From positions 3,704,001 through 3,768,000 of the forward strand of contig JAPTOF010000010.1 in NCBI GenBank assembly GCA_028554755.1: a DNA stretch of 64,000 nt, read 5' to 3'. The notes below the pieces were generated by a model, which searched no databases, had not been told where the DNA came from, and was given only the letters and a program-made list of their open reading frames with translations. The DNA comes from Cordia subcordata (lineage: Eukaryota; Streptophyta; Magnoliopsida; Boraginales; Cordiaceae). Below, one piece after another: positions 35,352 to 46,003 of the stretch. A program made the translations under genes and the position numbers. Positions within the stretch are counted from its first letter, which is position 1, and each line of letters opens with the position of its first letter.

Positions 35352-35621
35352 TGTTGAAGAATAATCTAATTATTAATGTTATTGCCTTATTTTATGGCAC
35401 TAGATTAGACAATAGTATATATAGGTAATTATCAAATTAGTTTCGTTACTATATTTGATTCCTTAATATCCTAATTTCCTTAAATATGATTACCTTATTA
35501 GTTTAGATTTGTAGTCTTGGTTACCAAATTATTAGACCTATAAATAAACTCTCCCATTATATTCATTAGAATATTAAAGAATTCACAATATAATTAATAG
35601 TGGCCCTAATCATCTTCAACA
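35352..35621. mobile_element. Solo LTR
   Basis: Starts TGTTGAAGA and ends TCTTCAACA, the canonical TG...CA ends inside a 9-bp perfect inverted terminal repeat. A promoter-like CCTATAAATAAACTCTCCC lies about 180 bp in. No primer-binding site follows and no second LTR or coding region is present, so this is a solo LTR of about 270 bp. The flanking 5-mers (AGACA and CTTTT) do not match, so the target-site duplication is lost or the LTR is recombinant. Orientation by the TATA position is plus. Confidence 0.75.
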
Positions 35622-36157
35622 CTTTTTCATATTTACTCCCTATATTTTATTTTTTCTATATTTTTCCACAGTCTTGAATCCAACATCAACATAATAATAT
35701 CCTCTTAAACAAGAAATACATAACCAAACCTTGGAAAGGTGCCATGAAACATGTGTCTTTATACAATGGCTTTTAAGAGACCACATATCTTCTTTTTTTT
35801 TTTTTTTTCCCCCTCCTATGGCTTAGATGGGATTAATACAAACAAGACTGTTACATCCACAGGATCTTGTAAAAACCACCATGGTTAATTTAATTTCCTG
35901 CTATATATTACAAAATAGTAAAAGCTGTAATAATTTAACTATGCATGGTTTTCTTCATATTGCAGCAACTTCACACACAGTTGAAGTCCAACTAGAAAAC
36001 CATTCAACACAAGGAGATGCATTGCAAAATCAAAAGTTTTCATCATCCTCGAGAACCCAAGCTGAGCTGAAAGATTCTGCTTTTTCCATCAAAGACATCT
36101 TCATAATGTCTTCTAACTTCTTCCATAAGTTATTTTTTTCCCCTGTAGTGTAATTCT

Positions 36158-37279
36158 TCATGCACTACACCCCAGGCCTCTTGCTTCTGATCCTTTCATG
36201 ATTCTCAATCTTTTGCAAGATGAGATGAACATTCTGCAACAACCATGTGCATCTAAATTAGAAAATACCCACATAGGGAAAGAAAATCGTGTCTTGAAAA
36301 CACAATTTCAAAGCAGTTGGATTAAATAACGAAGTCATTTTAGTCATTATCTCGACACGATACTTACTCCCATGGAACATCACCAACAAGCATCAAGTCA
36401 CCATCTTTGTCTTCATATGCAGGTGCATATTCTGATCCCTTATAGCCCTCCCTCTCTGAGTACACACCTGATCATGATCAGATAAAACAAACCCAAAAAC
36501 ACTATTAGAATTACAAATTATTCTAACAATTTTTTACAACAAATATTGTAACAATAATTGAAATATATTTTCTTACCTATGGTGAGTTTGAACATGTTCT
36601 CCAAGGCCTTAAGCAGCTCAGGGTAGCCCTTGTAAACTTTGAGATCAATCTTTCTGAGATAAGGGGCTCCATCCATGCTTACTTTCACATACATAGCATC
36701 AGATTCTGTCTTCTTTGTTTGAAAGCTTTGTTTCCTGTATGATTTCACTGGTGGCCACCCAACTACTTGTGCTCTGCCACCACATACATATATCAAATGA
36801 GCAAAATCATTCATGATTAAATACCTAAGTAAAAGCATCAAATTGATATTTACAACATTAATTGTTATTATTAATGCAATAAATAAATACACATATCCTA
36901 TTTACAAGGTTAAGTTTTTAGATGAGTACTTAATACGATATTAAAGCCTAGAAATCAAACCGGTTTCAGGTTTGGAACTCGAACATTAAAAACTGTGTTC
37001 AAGTACAAGGCTCACAAACCCCGCCTGTATGTGAGGGTGTGTATTAACAGTTATTGCTTGTATTACTTACTTTGCAGCAGGTGCAGTATTTTCTTTGGGG
37101 TCAAAATCTGCAGATTTGAGTGCAGTTTCCTCAGCTGATGAATCAGGCAAGGCTCTCTTGTTATGCTTAGCGCTAGACACCAAATCTTTCTCTGAATCAT
37201 CTGCGCCGGGCAACCCTAATCTCAGCTCAGTTGCCTTAAGATTCAGATCATTCTCATGATGAGCCATGCTGCTTTCCAT
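36158..37279 (-). CDS. Aux/IAA transcriptional repressor, IAA1/2/3/4 type
   Basis: Predicted nuclear auxin-response repressor that binds ARF factors and is destroyed through TIR1/AFB when auxin is present. Exons (minus): 37279-37071, 36773-36577, 36467-36368, 36233-36158; 582 nt, 193 residues; all GT-AG with matching phases. Seen: domain I (EAR) [10 protein letters not shown] near residues 16-26; domain II degron [13 protein letters not shown] at about 71-83; domain III with [20 protein letters not shown]; domain IV with [18 protein letters not shown] and [17 protein letters not shown], including the PB1 lysine and acidic faces. Short length and the compact C-terminus fit the IAA1-4 clade. 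All four domains are intact. A TATAAAA motif (37510-37515 region, minus) lies about 230 bp before the ATG. Confidence 0.95.
36938..37055 (+). repeat. Dispersed repeat shared with the other Aux/IAA intron
   Basis: Within intron 1 of the minus-strand Aux/IAA gene, the plus strand reads AACATTAAAAACTGTG, AAGTACAAGGCTCA, CCCGCCTGTATGTGAGGG. A diverged copy of the same word order is found at about 61105-61200 in intron 1 of the divergent Aux/IAA gene. Confidence 0.5.
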
Positions 37280-37509
37280 TGTTAAACTTCAGTAAACCTT
37301 GGCTTTGATGTATAAAAGCTACAAGAAATTAAAACACCACGATTGAAACAAACCCAACTTCTCAACCAAAGTTTCCTCCACTTTCCAAGCAAGAAAAATA
37401 GCCGTTGCTTCAAGATTACTATAGAGATGATCAATATACAAGCTTTTTCAACAAGTGATGAGACTTTTAGAGAGAGAAATGATGCGTAAATGCAAAAGAA
37501 AGGTGTTGT

Positions 37510-37515
37510 TTTATA
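37510..37515 (-). promoter_or_regulatory. TATA box of the IAA1-4-type gene
   Basis: On the minus strand CTCTATAAAACAAC lies about 230 bp before the ATG at 37279; the leader that follows is rich in GAGAGA. This is the best TATA match in the upstream 400 bp. Confidence 0.6.
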
Positions 37516-37610
37516 GAGTATGTAACAAAGAAAGAAAAAAGCAAATTAAAGATTAGGTGGAAGGGGGGGTTTTCACAAGTGCATGAATTTAGGACAAAGC
37601 AAAGCTAAGC

Positions 37611-37616
37611 TGTCGG
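37611..37616 (+). promoter_or_regulatory. Auxin-response element TGTCGG
   Basis: TGTCGG, the high-affinity ARF-binding form of the auxin-response element, about 330 bp upstream of the minus-strand Aux/IAA start. Single site; a 6-mer occurs by chance, so its value lies in position and in the matching site upstream of the divergent gene. Confidence 0.4.
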
Positions 37617-37763
37617 TAGCATAAGCAGCACCTTTGAGGCAAGTGCTTCACCATTGAGGGGACAAGAGTTAGACAAGCTCAGCCGGCCATATGGAAAAGA
37701 CTTTTCTTTTCTTGTTAGAATTCTATTCAAAGGAGAAGATCAAGATGCAGTTTGTGGGACTGT

Positions 37764-37802
37764 GGGGGGGGGGGGTGTTGGGGGCGGGGGGGGGGGGTTG
37801 GG
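37764..37802 (+). repeat. G-rich tract, quadruplex candidate
   Basis: G12, then TGTTG, G5 C and G12 runs, ending TTGGG; at least four runs of four or more Gs within 40 bp, in otherwise AT-rich DNA about 490 bp upstream of the minus-strand Aux/IAA ATG. Homopolymer lengths could be affected by sequencing. Confidence 0.75.
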
Positions 37803-39649
37803 AAATGGAAGTTTCCCATGTGAATTGAGAGGGGTCCACATGGGTGTTGGGTATGGGCATAGCATGGACATGTGGAAGAGAACAAATTTTTTTTTGGGTG
37901 TGGGTAAAGTTTGATGTATTCTGATTAATTTTGTGTTTGGTACATGATTAGATGGGGGTGGTGGCATGTTTGATTATTACATGGTTAGGCACACGTATTT
38001 CTAATTATAGACAAATGTTGACGATATACGCATTAACGAGAGTAATTTTTTATGTTACCCGAGTAATGTTTTGTTGTTGTTTAATATTGTTTAAATTTAC
38101 GTAATAATTAGACGTTATGAAAATGATATATTTCAATACTCGGTAATGCATATAATGTGAACTAAGCAATTTGGTTTATTCGGGTACCAAATATTTTCTT
38201 TTTTTCATTCCCCTTACCTCCTGACATGTCTTAGCCTTCATGATCTAAATTTTTTCTGCTATTCATTGTAATACAGTTTCAGTAACGAAACCTTTAGAAA
38301 GTGAGAAGAATCTGTGGTCTAATTAACCCGTATTTAAAGGCCTCATCCATTCAAATTTAACATATATAGTCTACAACAATATCAAACATAAACTTCTTAT
38401 AACTTGCTTGTCATCTATAGATACATTTTCAAACAATTTCCTTCACTACAACAATTTCGTTCGTTCTACTGATCTTCCTTTAAATTTAATCTTCAAAAAT
38501 CTTTGTTTTTCTTATTTTGCTATCCGACTATCTCAATCTATAATTTACTATTTTGTTCAATCCTAAAATCCTTTCGTCAAAACGAAAATCGCTATTGATG
38601 CAGATTTATTTCCACATTGTAGTTTTTCTACGAACCATATTTATATTTTCAATATATAATAATAGGTTATCCCATATCGGTTGTAAGAAAAAGTTGTCAA
38701 GCCTCATGAATTGGCTATTAATAGGATTATACATGGTTTAGTTTGGTTCGATTTTGACTATATTTCAAATTAAATTAAAACTAGTTAGTTTATGTTTGAA
38801 ATAAAACAATTGATTTTTTTATTATGTATATAATTAATAAACCAAACCAATATAGATAAATTGGTTTGATTTGGTTTAGTTTAGTTTTTAGTTTTTCTAA
38901 AATAATGAAAAAACTCTAATTTCACAATCAAATTTAAAAAAAAAAATTCAAATTACTATTTTTGTTACAAATTTAATATCATAGGATTTTACCTTTAAAA
39001 TAAAGCACAAGTTTAACTAAAACTTGATGGTTAAAGTTAGAAAATATAGTTTTTAGGTTAGGGGTTCAACTCCTAAAATATATAAAATTAGAGATGAGCA
39101 TATACATAAAGCTAGTAATGAATACATTTTGTTTTAGTTTGGTTTGTGGATATATTTCAAACCAAATCAAATCAGTTGATTTTCATCTGAAACTAACATG
39201 TTAGTTTTTAACTATCTAAAATAACCAAACCAACCCTAACTTTTTCTGTTAATTTGATTTAGTTTAATCACTTTAACCAACTCGTATTCACTCCTAAGTT
39301 ATTGGAATTGGAAAAATCTAATACCACCTACTATAGTATCAGAGTTTTAAGGTTTCAACAAATTATCTAGAAGACGTTGCATTAAGCAACCCAAAATATA
39401 ATATGCCAAAAAGAGATTATTGTTGGGGTGATCCTATTTCAAGTGTGGAAGAGACTTATAATCAAATTTTGTAATTACGACTGAGGACCTCTTCTAATAA
39501 AGTTACGGTTACTGTTAGATTGTTTAAAATAAATTTATCCTAAATTTAAAATTTATTTATTATCTTATTTGATAAGTATTTGAAATCTAAAAACTATAAT
39601 CCCAATATATTACAAACACACCGCATTTATTCAACATATTGTCCATTAA

Positions 39650-39770
39650 GAGGGTGTTTGGCTTTGCTTATTTTAAGTGCATATAAACACTTAGAAAAAA
39701 ATATTTAAATATATATTTTTATATAATTTGAGTGTTTATAAGCACTAAATAAACAAAGTCAAACACCCTC
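39650..39770. mobile_element. Tourist-type MITE with TAA target-site duplication
   Basis: Left end GAGGGTGTTTGGCTTTG, right end CAAAGTCAAACACCCTC; interior palindromic around TTATAAGCACT / AGTGCATATAAACAC. Flanks are TAA at 39647-39649 and TAA at 39771-39773. TIR sequence, 121-bp length and 3-bp TAA duplication together define a Tourist (PIF/Harbinger-related) element. Confidence 0.9.
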
Positions 39771-40241
39771 TAATTCACTCTAAATGTATAAATGAATCAA
39801 ACTTAAGCAACATTGCGGAAAAGCAAGGCAAATACAATGAACTATAATGTATTCATCTTTTTCTTTGGTCAACTCTGGCCATCTTTAATGCTAATCAAGT
39901 AATCATGAGTATTGTTTTTGGTTCTAAAAATACTAGTAGTTTATTAAAGAAAATTAAAGTATGATGAACTTTAATGAAAGCTTTATCCTGAAAATTGTTT
40001 TCTTTAACAGGGAAGTCCCCACCTTGTCTATTTGTTTGAATTATCTTTACAATGGGATCCTTATTTTCCGCGGCACAAGTACATATATTTTATCGACATC
40101 GGGGCCCACCCAAGCGTGTGCATCTATGCCATAAAATGGATATATATTTACAATCCTTTTTAAGAAAGGAGACTAAATAATTAACAAAAATATCCTGTAT
40201 ATAACTTTATTTTGATTTCCAAATTAACAAAAACAAGATTT

Positions 40242-40365
40242 TTTTTTTCTCTTCAAGGAAGACCAAAGCCAAATACATATTATATACAATTAACGGGAAC
40301 CAATCCTAGGACGACTCATATTATAAGTAAGAGACATACCACTAGACCACTAAATTATTGGTTAA
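40242..40365 (-). mobile_element. SINE inserted into one copy of a duplicated target
   Basis: Read on the minus strand: TGGTCTAGTGGTATG (A-box-like, resembling a tRNA) and, about 30 bp on, AGGATTGGTTCCCG (B-box-like), ending in an A-rich tail seen as poly-T at 40239-40248 on the plus strand. Flanks AAAACAAGATTT and AAAATAAAATTT are a diverged target-site duplication. The paralogous copy at about 41471-41495 lacks the block and retains a single AAAATAAGATT. Confidence 0.75.
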
Positions 40366-40443
40366 AAATAAAATTTTCAATAGCGTATAATTCTAAGGTA
40401 CTAACTACCTTTTTTTTTTTTGTAACTTTCTTTTTGGTGGCAA

Positions 40444-40480
40444 CAGGGGTGGCGCTAGGGGGGACGCCCCAAGCTCCAAA
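40444..40480. other. Possible hAT-type element terminus
   Basis: CAGGGGTGGCGCTAGGGGGG followed by ACGCCCCAAG resembles the start of plant hAT elements (CAGTGGCGGAGC-type). It abuts the end of duplication copy 1. No matching other end was found, so this is a tentative terminus only. Confidence 0.3.
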
Positions 40481-41339
40481 AAAAAAAATTTTATGTGTAT
40501 ATATGTTTTATGTGAAGAGCAAAAAAAAAAAAAAAAAGAAATACTTTGGCCCCCAAAATTTTTTTAATTTACTTGTCTGATTTTGTATCCCAAATTTAAA
40601 ATATTAATGATTATAGATAAAATTATATTATATCCAATTTATTAATTTTTTGGCAATATAATTTTATTTATTATTTTTTCTTTATATTTTTGTTGTTAAT
40701 GGGGGAACGTTTTAAGACATAACAGCAAAATAGTGGCTAAGACTAATTTTTCTCAAATATTTATCATAATCTTTTTTCTTATATTTTGGTTTGAAAATTT
40801 TGGGCCATTGTTTAGTGACTTTTTCAGTTATTCGAAATAATATTTAAGTGGTCAAATTTTGTAATTGATATGTAATTTTAGTAACTAGAATCTTAGAAAT
40901 GCTTAGTTCAAAAACTTTTTATTAGGCAATTTTAGAGTTTCTATATAGGATAATTTGTTTTGGATATCAAGTTATTAATTAAAAATAGATTTTTTTACAA
41001 AAAAGTACTTTTTTCATAAAATATACTCTTTTTTAATAAGATTTTGGAGTAGGTTTTTAAAAAGATAAAACTCTAGAAAAAACTTTTTCAAGCATTATAA
41101 AAACGTATTTTTTATAAACCGATCTAAATGGGTCTTTAGAACCTTTTGGAAAATTTATAAGGATTAAAAATATATTATGTTCCTAATTATTCTAACTTTC
41201 TAAAAGAAATTATTGTCATTTTCAGGTAATTACGATTTTTTTTTTTACTTGGATGAGTCCTGTCTCATTAATTGAATCGCTTAACTTTCATTTACATAAT
41301 ATTACTTCTTCTTTTGCTAATTAGATTTTTTATATTTTA

Positions 41340-41620
41340 TTATAATATATATATATATATATATGCGTCTATGCAATTAAATGGATATATATTTGCAATC
41401 TTTTTTAAGAAAGGAGACAAAATAATTAACAAAAATAACCTGTATCTAAATTTATTTTGATTTCCAAATTAACAAAAATAAGATTCTCGGTAGCGTATAA
41501 TCCTAAGGCACTAATTGCCTATTTCTTTTTGTGACTTTCTTTTTGGTGGTAATTGAAATATATATATATATATATGTATGTATGTATATATATATATGTA
41601 TGTATGTATGTATGTATAGG
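41340..41620. repeat. TA and TATG microsatellites
   Basis: (TA)n at about 41343-41364 and TA/TATG runs at 41555-41618 flank duplication copy 2. Open frames here are translations of the repeats. Confidence 0.85.
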
Positions 41621-42122
41621 TGCGTGTGTGTGAAGTTGGGCATTGTAGTTTTTTCTTTGTGGTACCCACGCCCTTGTCCCCGGTTGGATGGCTGCACGCT
41701 TGGATTTTGACTGTGTCATCGAGTCTTTTTCATACACCTTTTATTACAATTAAGAGAAAGGTAAGTCGCTAACCATATGTATGAGAAGTGCAAAAATCTC
41801 TTCTCCCCCAAGTTCTTTTTTTTTTTTCTTCTCGTTTTCCTGTTCAATAATGATTTACTACCAACCTTACTCAAAATTTAGACCTATTATGCAAATTGAA
41901 TTGACTTTTCCATCAGCATTGACATCTAAGTTTTTATTTACTACTTATCTAGTTTTTACATATAAATACACTAATTTCTCTATACAAAAAGAGATAAATA
42001 CTACTCATGCCTAACTGTTTGAATCATTGAATGAGTGGGACCCACTTAAAAATTTTAGTGAAAAATGTCAATATTACTAATATCTAACTTTGCCATTTCC
42101 AATACATCTTGTTAATTTTTTT

Positions 42123-43166
42123 GGGTAAAGTGCATTAAACCTCTCTGTTGTTTATCGAAAGTGTACCAAAACTTTTTGTGGTCTAAAAAGTTTCTCATAA
42201 TCGCCTCATGGTTTATAAAAGTGCATCAAACCATCTTGCCGTAAAAATCTATTATCTTTAATTATGATTGTTCGAAATTATCCAAACTACTCTTCTCTCT
42301 TATACAAAGTAAATGTTGCTAAAAAAAATTTGAACCCTCAACCTAAAATTAAAACAACAAATACTCTAACCAACTAGATTATAAATAGTTTATATTTTAA
42401 CTTAACTTTAGGTTGATTTATATTAAATTGTTATTTAAATTCGTATATAATATTTTATAAAGTATTCTCATATCATGTATTCGATTATGATGGAATATTA
42501 TATCTTAATTACCTGTCTTGAATTAACAAATTAAATGCAATCAAGATGAACCATGTTCAGGTGAAATCTCGATAAATAACCTTTTTAATTACCTTATGCT
42601 GCGTCGACCAAAAAAGAAAAAAAAAAAACCTTACGCTGCAGAAAAGAATTTTAATGGACTCTACTTCTTTTTTTTTTTTTTTTGGGTTAAAAATTGAAGA
42701 TTCTGTTTAAAAAATGGCTTAATATTAGGTGACATAAGATGATAATTACCTTTGTAGACTATAAAAGAACATAAAACCAGTCATTTCTATCTTGCCGAAT
42801 AAAATATCTTATAACCATGCATCAAATTTTATATAAAGTCCATTAAAATTCCTTTTTGCAGCATAAGGTTTTTTCTCTTTTTTTGGGTTGATGCAGTATT
42901 AGGTAATTAAAAAGTTATTTACAGAGATTTCAACTGAAGGTGGACGGTGGTTCATCTTGATTGCACTTAATTTGTTAATTTGATATGAGAATAATTTATA
43001 AAATATTATATATGAATTTAAATAATAATTTAAAAATTGACCTATTTATATAAATAAATTTAATTTTTTAAAAAATTATATATTTTAAATATAAATTAAT
43101 CTAAAATTAAGTTAAAATATAAATTGTTTATAACCTAGTTGGTTAGAGAGTATGGTGCATTTTACC
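42123..43166. mobile_element. Fold-back element of about 1.04 kb
   Basis: The ends are GGGTAAAGTGCATTA and GGTGCATTTTACC in inverted orientation. Arms pair far inward: CTCTAACCAACTAGATTATA (42364 region) with TATAACCTAGTTGGTTAGAG (43129 region); GCAATCAAGATGAACC (42538) with GGTTCATCTTGATTGC (42949); GAATTTTAATGGACT (about 42646) with AGTCCATTAAAATTC (about 42837). The loop is about 42661-42836. The right arm lacks about 200 bp present in the left arm. No coding sequence. The terminal GGGTAAA resembles the MITE family at 57161. Confidence 0.88.
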
Positions 43167-43253
43167 TTTTTTTTTTCACAATTCTCTTTTTGAACTTTTT
43201 TTTTCCTTTCAATGAGAAGAGAAACCATTTTAAGTTGAACCGTATTAGATTTA

Positions 43254-43486
43254 GGGCCCGTTTGGATTGGCTTTTTTTAAAAGCATTTTTTTTAATAGCT
43301 TTTGAAAAGTAACTTTTTTTTTTGAGTAGCTGAAAATTCTAGCTTTTAAAAAAAGCTGTATTTGAGCTTTTTTCAGAATTTCATCTTTTTTGAAAACCAA
43401 ATCAAATAGTTATTACAAATTTAGTGTAACTTTTTTAAGAAAAAAAGTATTTTTTTCCTTAGAAAAAAGTCAATTCGAACAAGCCC
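43254..43486. mobile_element. Tourist-like MITE with TTA target-site duplication
   Basis: Left end GGGCCCGTTTGGATTGGC and right end AATTCGAACAAGCCC, with an AT-rich self-complementary interior. TTA stands at 43251-43253 and again at 43487-43489. It follows the fold-back element by only 88 bp. Confidence 0.88.
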
Positions 43487-44172
43487 TTATTTTGATTCTA
43501 GAAATCTAACGGTATAACAACCTTGTTGTGTGTCTTTTTTTCTTTTTGCTTTTTAAAAAAGACTCGAAAGCGGTTTGAAGAATTAGTTAATCTATTTGAT
43601 TAAGAAGTTGAGTTGTATATCTGTACATGAATAGTACATGTATCGTAAAGAAGATACCATCTTTAGTTGTCTGTTCTTTGCCAAACATTTCTCTTTATCT
43701 CTATGAATTGCAATAAAGGGAATCTATATTTTGAGCGTGATGCCGAGAAATAAAAGATGTTTCAAATTCTCACAATATGTTATATGAGTCGGAAAGTTCC
43801 TGGGAACATATTGTAGTGGAGAGACATTATGAAACTTCAGAACACAGAAACAATTTGCCTACAATGTAAACTAAAATATTATGGAAAAAGTGAGCTTTAA
43901 TTGACTGACTAATCCTGAATTTTCATTTGGCTTTAATTTACACCTATAGTATGGTTTACCATTTCAAAATTAATTGCTTTCAAATGTATTAGTGTAGTAG
44001 ATCTAAAAACTAATATATATTGGTTTTTAGAAGTCTTAACTTATTTATATGAGACAATTATAATCTTTAACACCTTTCTTTCATATGTGAATATTCGATT
44101 GCTGAAGATGCTTTGATGTGATATAAAAAGCAGCTTTGAATTTGATATAATTGCATAGCAAAGTTAGTGATT

Positions 44173-44292
44173 TGGGATGTGGGAGTTGCTCAAGTAGTTG
44201 AGACTACTTCACTTATGAGCTAGTAAGGTCTTAGGTTCAAATTCTATGGGGATGGGGGATTGGATTAGGGGTGGGGGTGAAAAGAAATAAAG
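44173..44292 (+). mobile_element. tRNA-derived SINE with target-site duplication
   Basis: A-box-like GCTCAAGTAGTTGAGAC (about 44187) and B-box-like GGTTCAAATTC (about 44232), then a G-rich stretch and AAAGAAATAA tail. It is flanked by AAGTTAGTGATT (44161-44172) and AAGTTGGTGATT (44293-44304), a 12-bp duplication with one mismatch. Confidence 0.85.
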
Positions 44293-45780
44293 AAGTTGGT
44301 GATTAAACATGCATACTTATTAATGTTGGATTAAGACTTAAACTTTGATATAATGACGATAATTATGAGAAATTATCATTCTAAAATTGATTAATATTAG
44401 GAGAAGATCATAATTACTATACACATGATTTTTTCAAGGTGGTGAAAACTTTCCATGTCTAAAGCAGCATAATTAAGCTACTAGCAATGGTCTATTTTAG
44501 CATCTAGCGAGCTTTGCCCCTTTCACACGTAGCATAATTGACTTAAAGAGAAACTTTTAACTTATCATGAAGCTATTAAATTTCAAAGATTGCCAGAAAA
44601 TCACCAAGAAAGTTCCAATTAGCTTCGCTTAAACTGTCCTTACGTTGCCTTGGTTTCAACTTTCAGTTTTGCATGCTCTAATAACATGGCAAATTTCACT
44701 TCCATAAACTAAGCCAGGAATCATGATGATGCGCTTCCAATTAATAGCTATTTTAATATACCCTAATAATTATTCTGACTCCTAAGCTTCATTGATTATG
44801 TCTATCTTTTTTCACTTAGAAAAAATACTTTATTATAGATAAATATGATATGCATTAGAGAAAACTAAGGCTAAGAGATTGAGACGGCCTATCAAATAGA
44901 GTTGGACATGTAGAATGTAACCAGAAAATGAAATTGGTTTCGGTGAAAATAATCACTCCACTTAAAGGGTTAAATCATGAAAAGGTCATATATTTCTATG
45001 TTTGATTGGTGTAACTCATTTACAAGTTTATGTTTTTGGGTAAACAGAGAATGAATAGGAAACATTGCAAAAGTTCTTTCTCCCCCCAATCTCAAAATGA
45101 GGGGGTTAAGTATTTCTCAAAAGCAGGTTTAGACTCGTGTTGGTTTATTTAGAGTCATCATGGGGTTGCATTATTGTAGAACCATTTGGTATTAAAAGAA
45201 ATAGTTTAAAATCTTATATGGTGATTTTGGAGTTTAAAATTTTTCTATCAGAAGAATTACAAATCCTAACTCCCCTACATGACCGAATATGAAAAAGCAG
45301 ATTTTCAAAGTATATTTTATTACGAGGCTAACTGGCATTGAGATGAGCGAGTTAGTAAAAAACAAGATATAGTTTATATTAGACATGGATAAACAAGATT
45401 GGAATAAAATTCAAAACTCCAAAATTAACTAGTACTATAAGGAATAGTCCAATTCTATCCTACATATGACAATTTTATAATAATTATATTTATTCAACAA
45501 AAGCAATATCGATATATTCTAACACCCAATACACCTGAAAGGCTAGATAAAAACGCCTTAATTATAAATTAAGTTAGAAACTTCGAGGCATTGCTCTTAG
45601 GAATCAAGCAAACAACTTATAATGCCAACTTTGAGCTTATTTGTTTAGCTGTTGATGGCTGTTGTTGGCTCTTTTTGTTCTTTGCTATAATTGCGCCTCA
45701 AAGTTTGGTAAATTTTGTGGCATGTGACCCAGAGCTCCATTGAGATATCGAAGCGGTAAAAACTAGTTATATATGAAGTG

Positions 45781-46003
45781 TATGTTTGGATTGGTTTTTT
45801 TTTTATAAAAAAAGTGATTTTTTTAAAGAAAAAATTATATTAAATTTGTAATAATTATTTAATTTGACTTTTAAAAAAATTAAAACTCTGAAAAAGTTTA
45901 AATATAACTTTTTTAAGAAGCCAAAATTTTTAATTTTTTTTAAAATTTTTTTTTTAAAAATTATTAAAAAATATTTAAAAAAAAATCAATCTAAACAAGT
46001 CCA
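45781..46003. mobile_element. Diverged copy of the Tourist-like MITE family
   Basis: Left end GTTTGGATTGG and right end CAATCTAAACAAGTCC bracket an extremely A/T-rich, self-complementary interior. The extreme GGGC/GCCC bases are degraded, so no target-site duplication can be read. Confidence 0.6.

Larger units (their letters stand above)
30698..36157. other. Intergenic spacer, AT-rich, with MITE, solo LTR and unknown ORF remnants
   Basis: Starts with PPR 3' flank. An unidentified antisense open stretch lies at 31971-32416. A C-rich pentanucleotide tract is at 32610-32641, a MITE at 33322-33560 and a solo LTR at 35352-35621. The intervening blocks (30800-31900, 32700-33300, 33600-35300) show no recognisable gene. 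Confidence 0.7.
40117..41552. repeat. Direct duplication (two copies about 1.25 kb apart)
   Basis: Copy 1 (40117-40445) and copy 2 (41362-41552) share GCATCTATGC, ATGGATATATATTT, TTTTTAAGAAAGGAGAC, TTTTGATTTCCAAATTAACA, TAGCGTATAAT and CTTTCTTTTTGGTGG in order. Copy 1 contains an extra block of about 125 bp, interpreted as a SINE. The 0.9 kb between the copies is AT-rich without a gene. Confidence 0.85.

Noticed and set aside
37654..37967. Gly-rich and Pro-rich frames across the poly-G tract
   Set aside because: They are the two strands of a homopolymer run and a promoter region.
38700..39290. Two segments rich in TTTGGTTTGGTTTAG / AACCAAACCAA
   Set aside because: Likely relics of an AT-rich element, but low complexity prevents defining ends.
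39333..39350. TAGTATCAGAGTTTTAAGG resembling a retrotransposon primer-binding site
   Set aside because: No LTR end precedes it and no gag or pol follows; the match is short.
41503..41737. Tyr/Ile/His-rich minus frames
   Set aside because: Translation of TATG and TA microsatellites.
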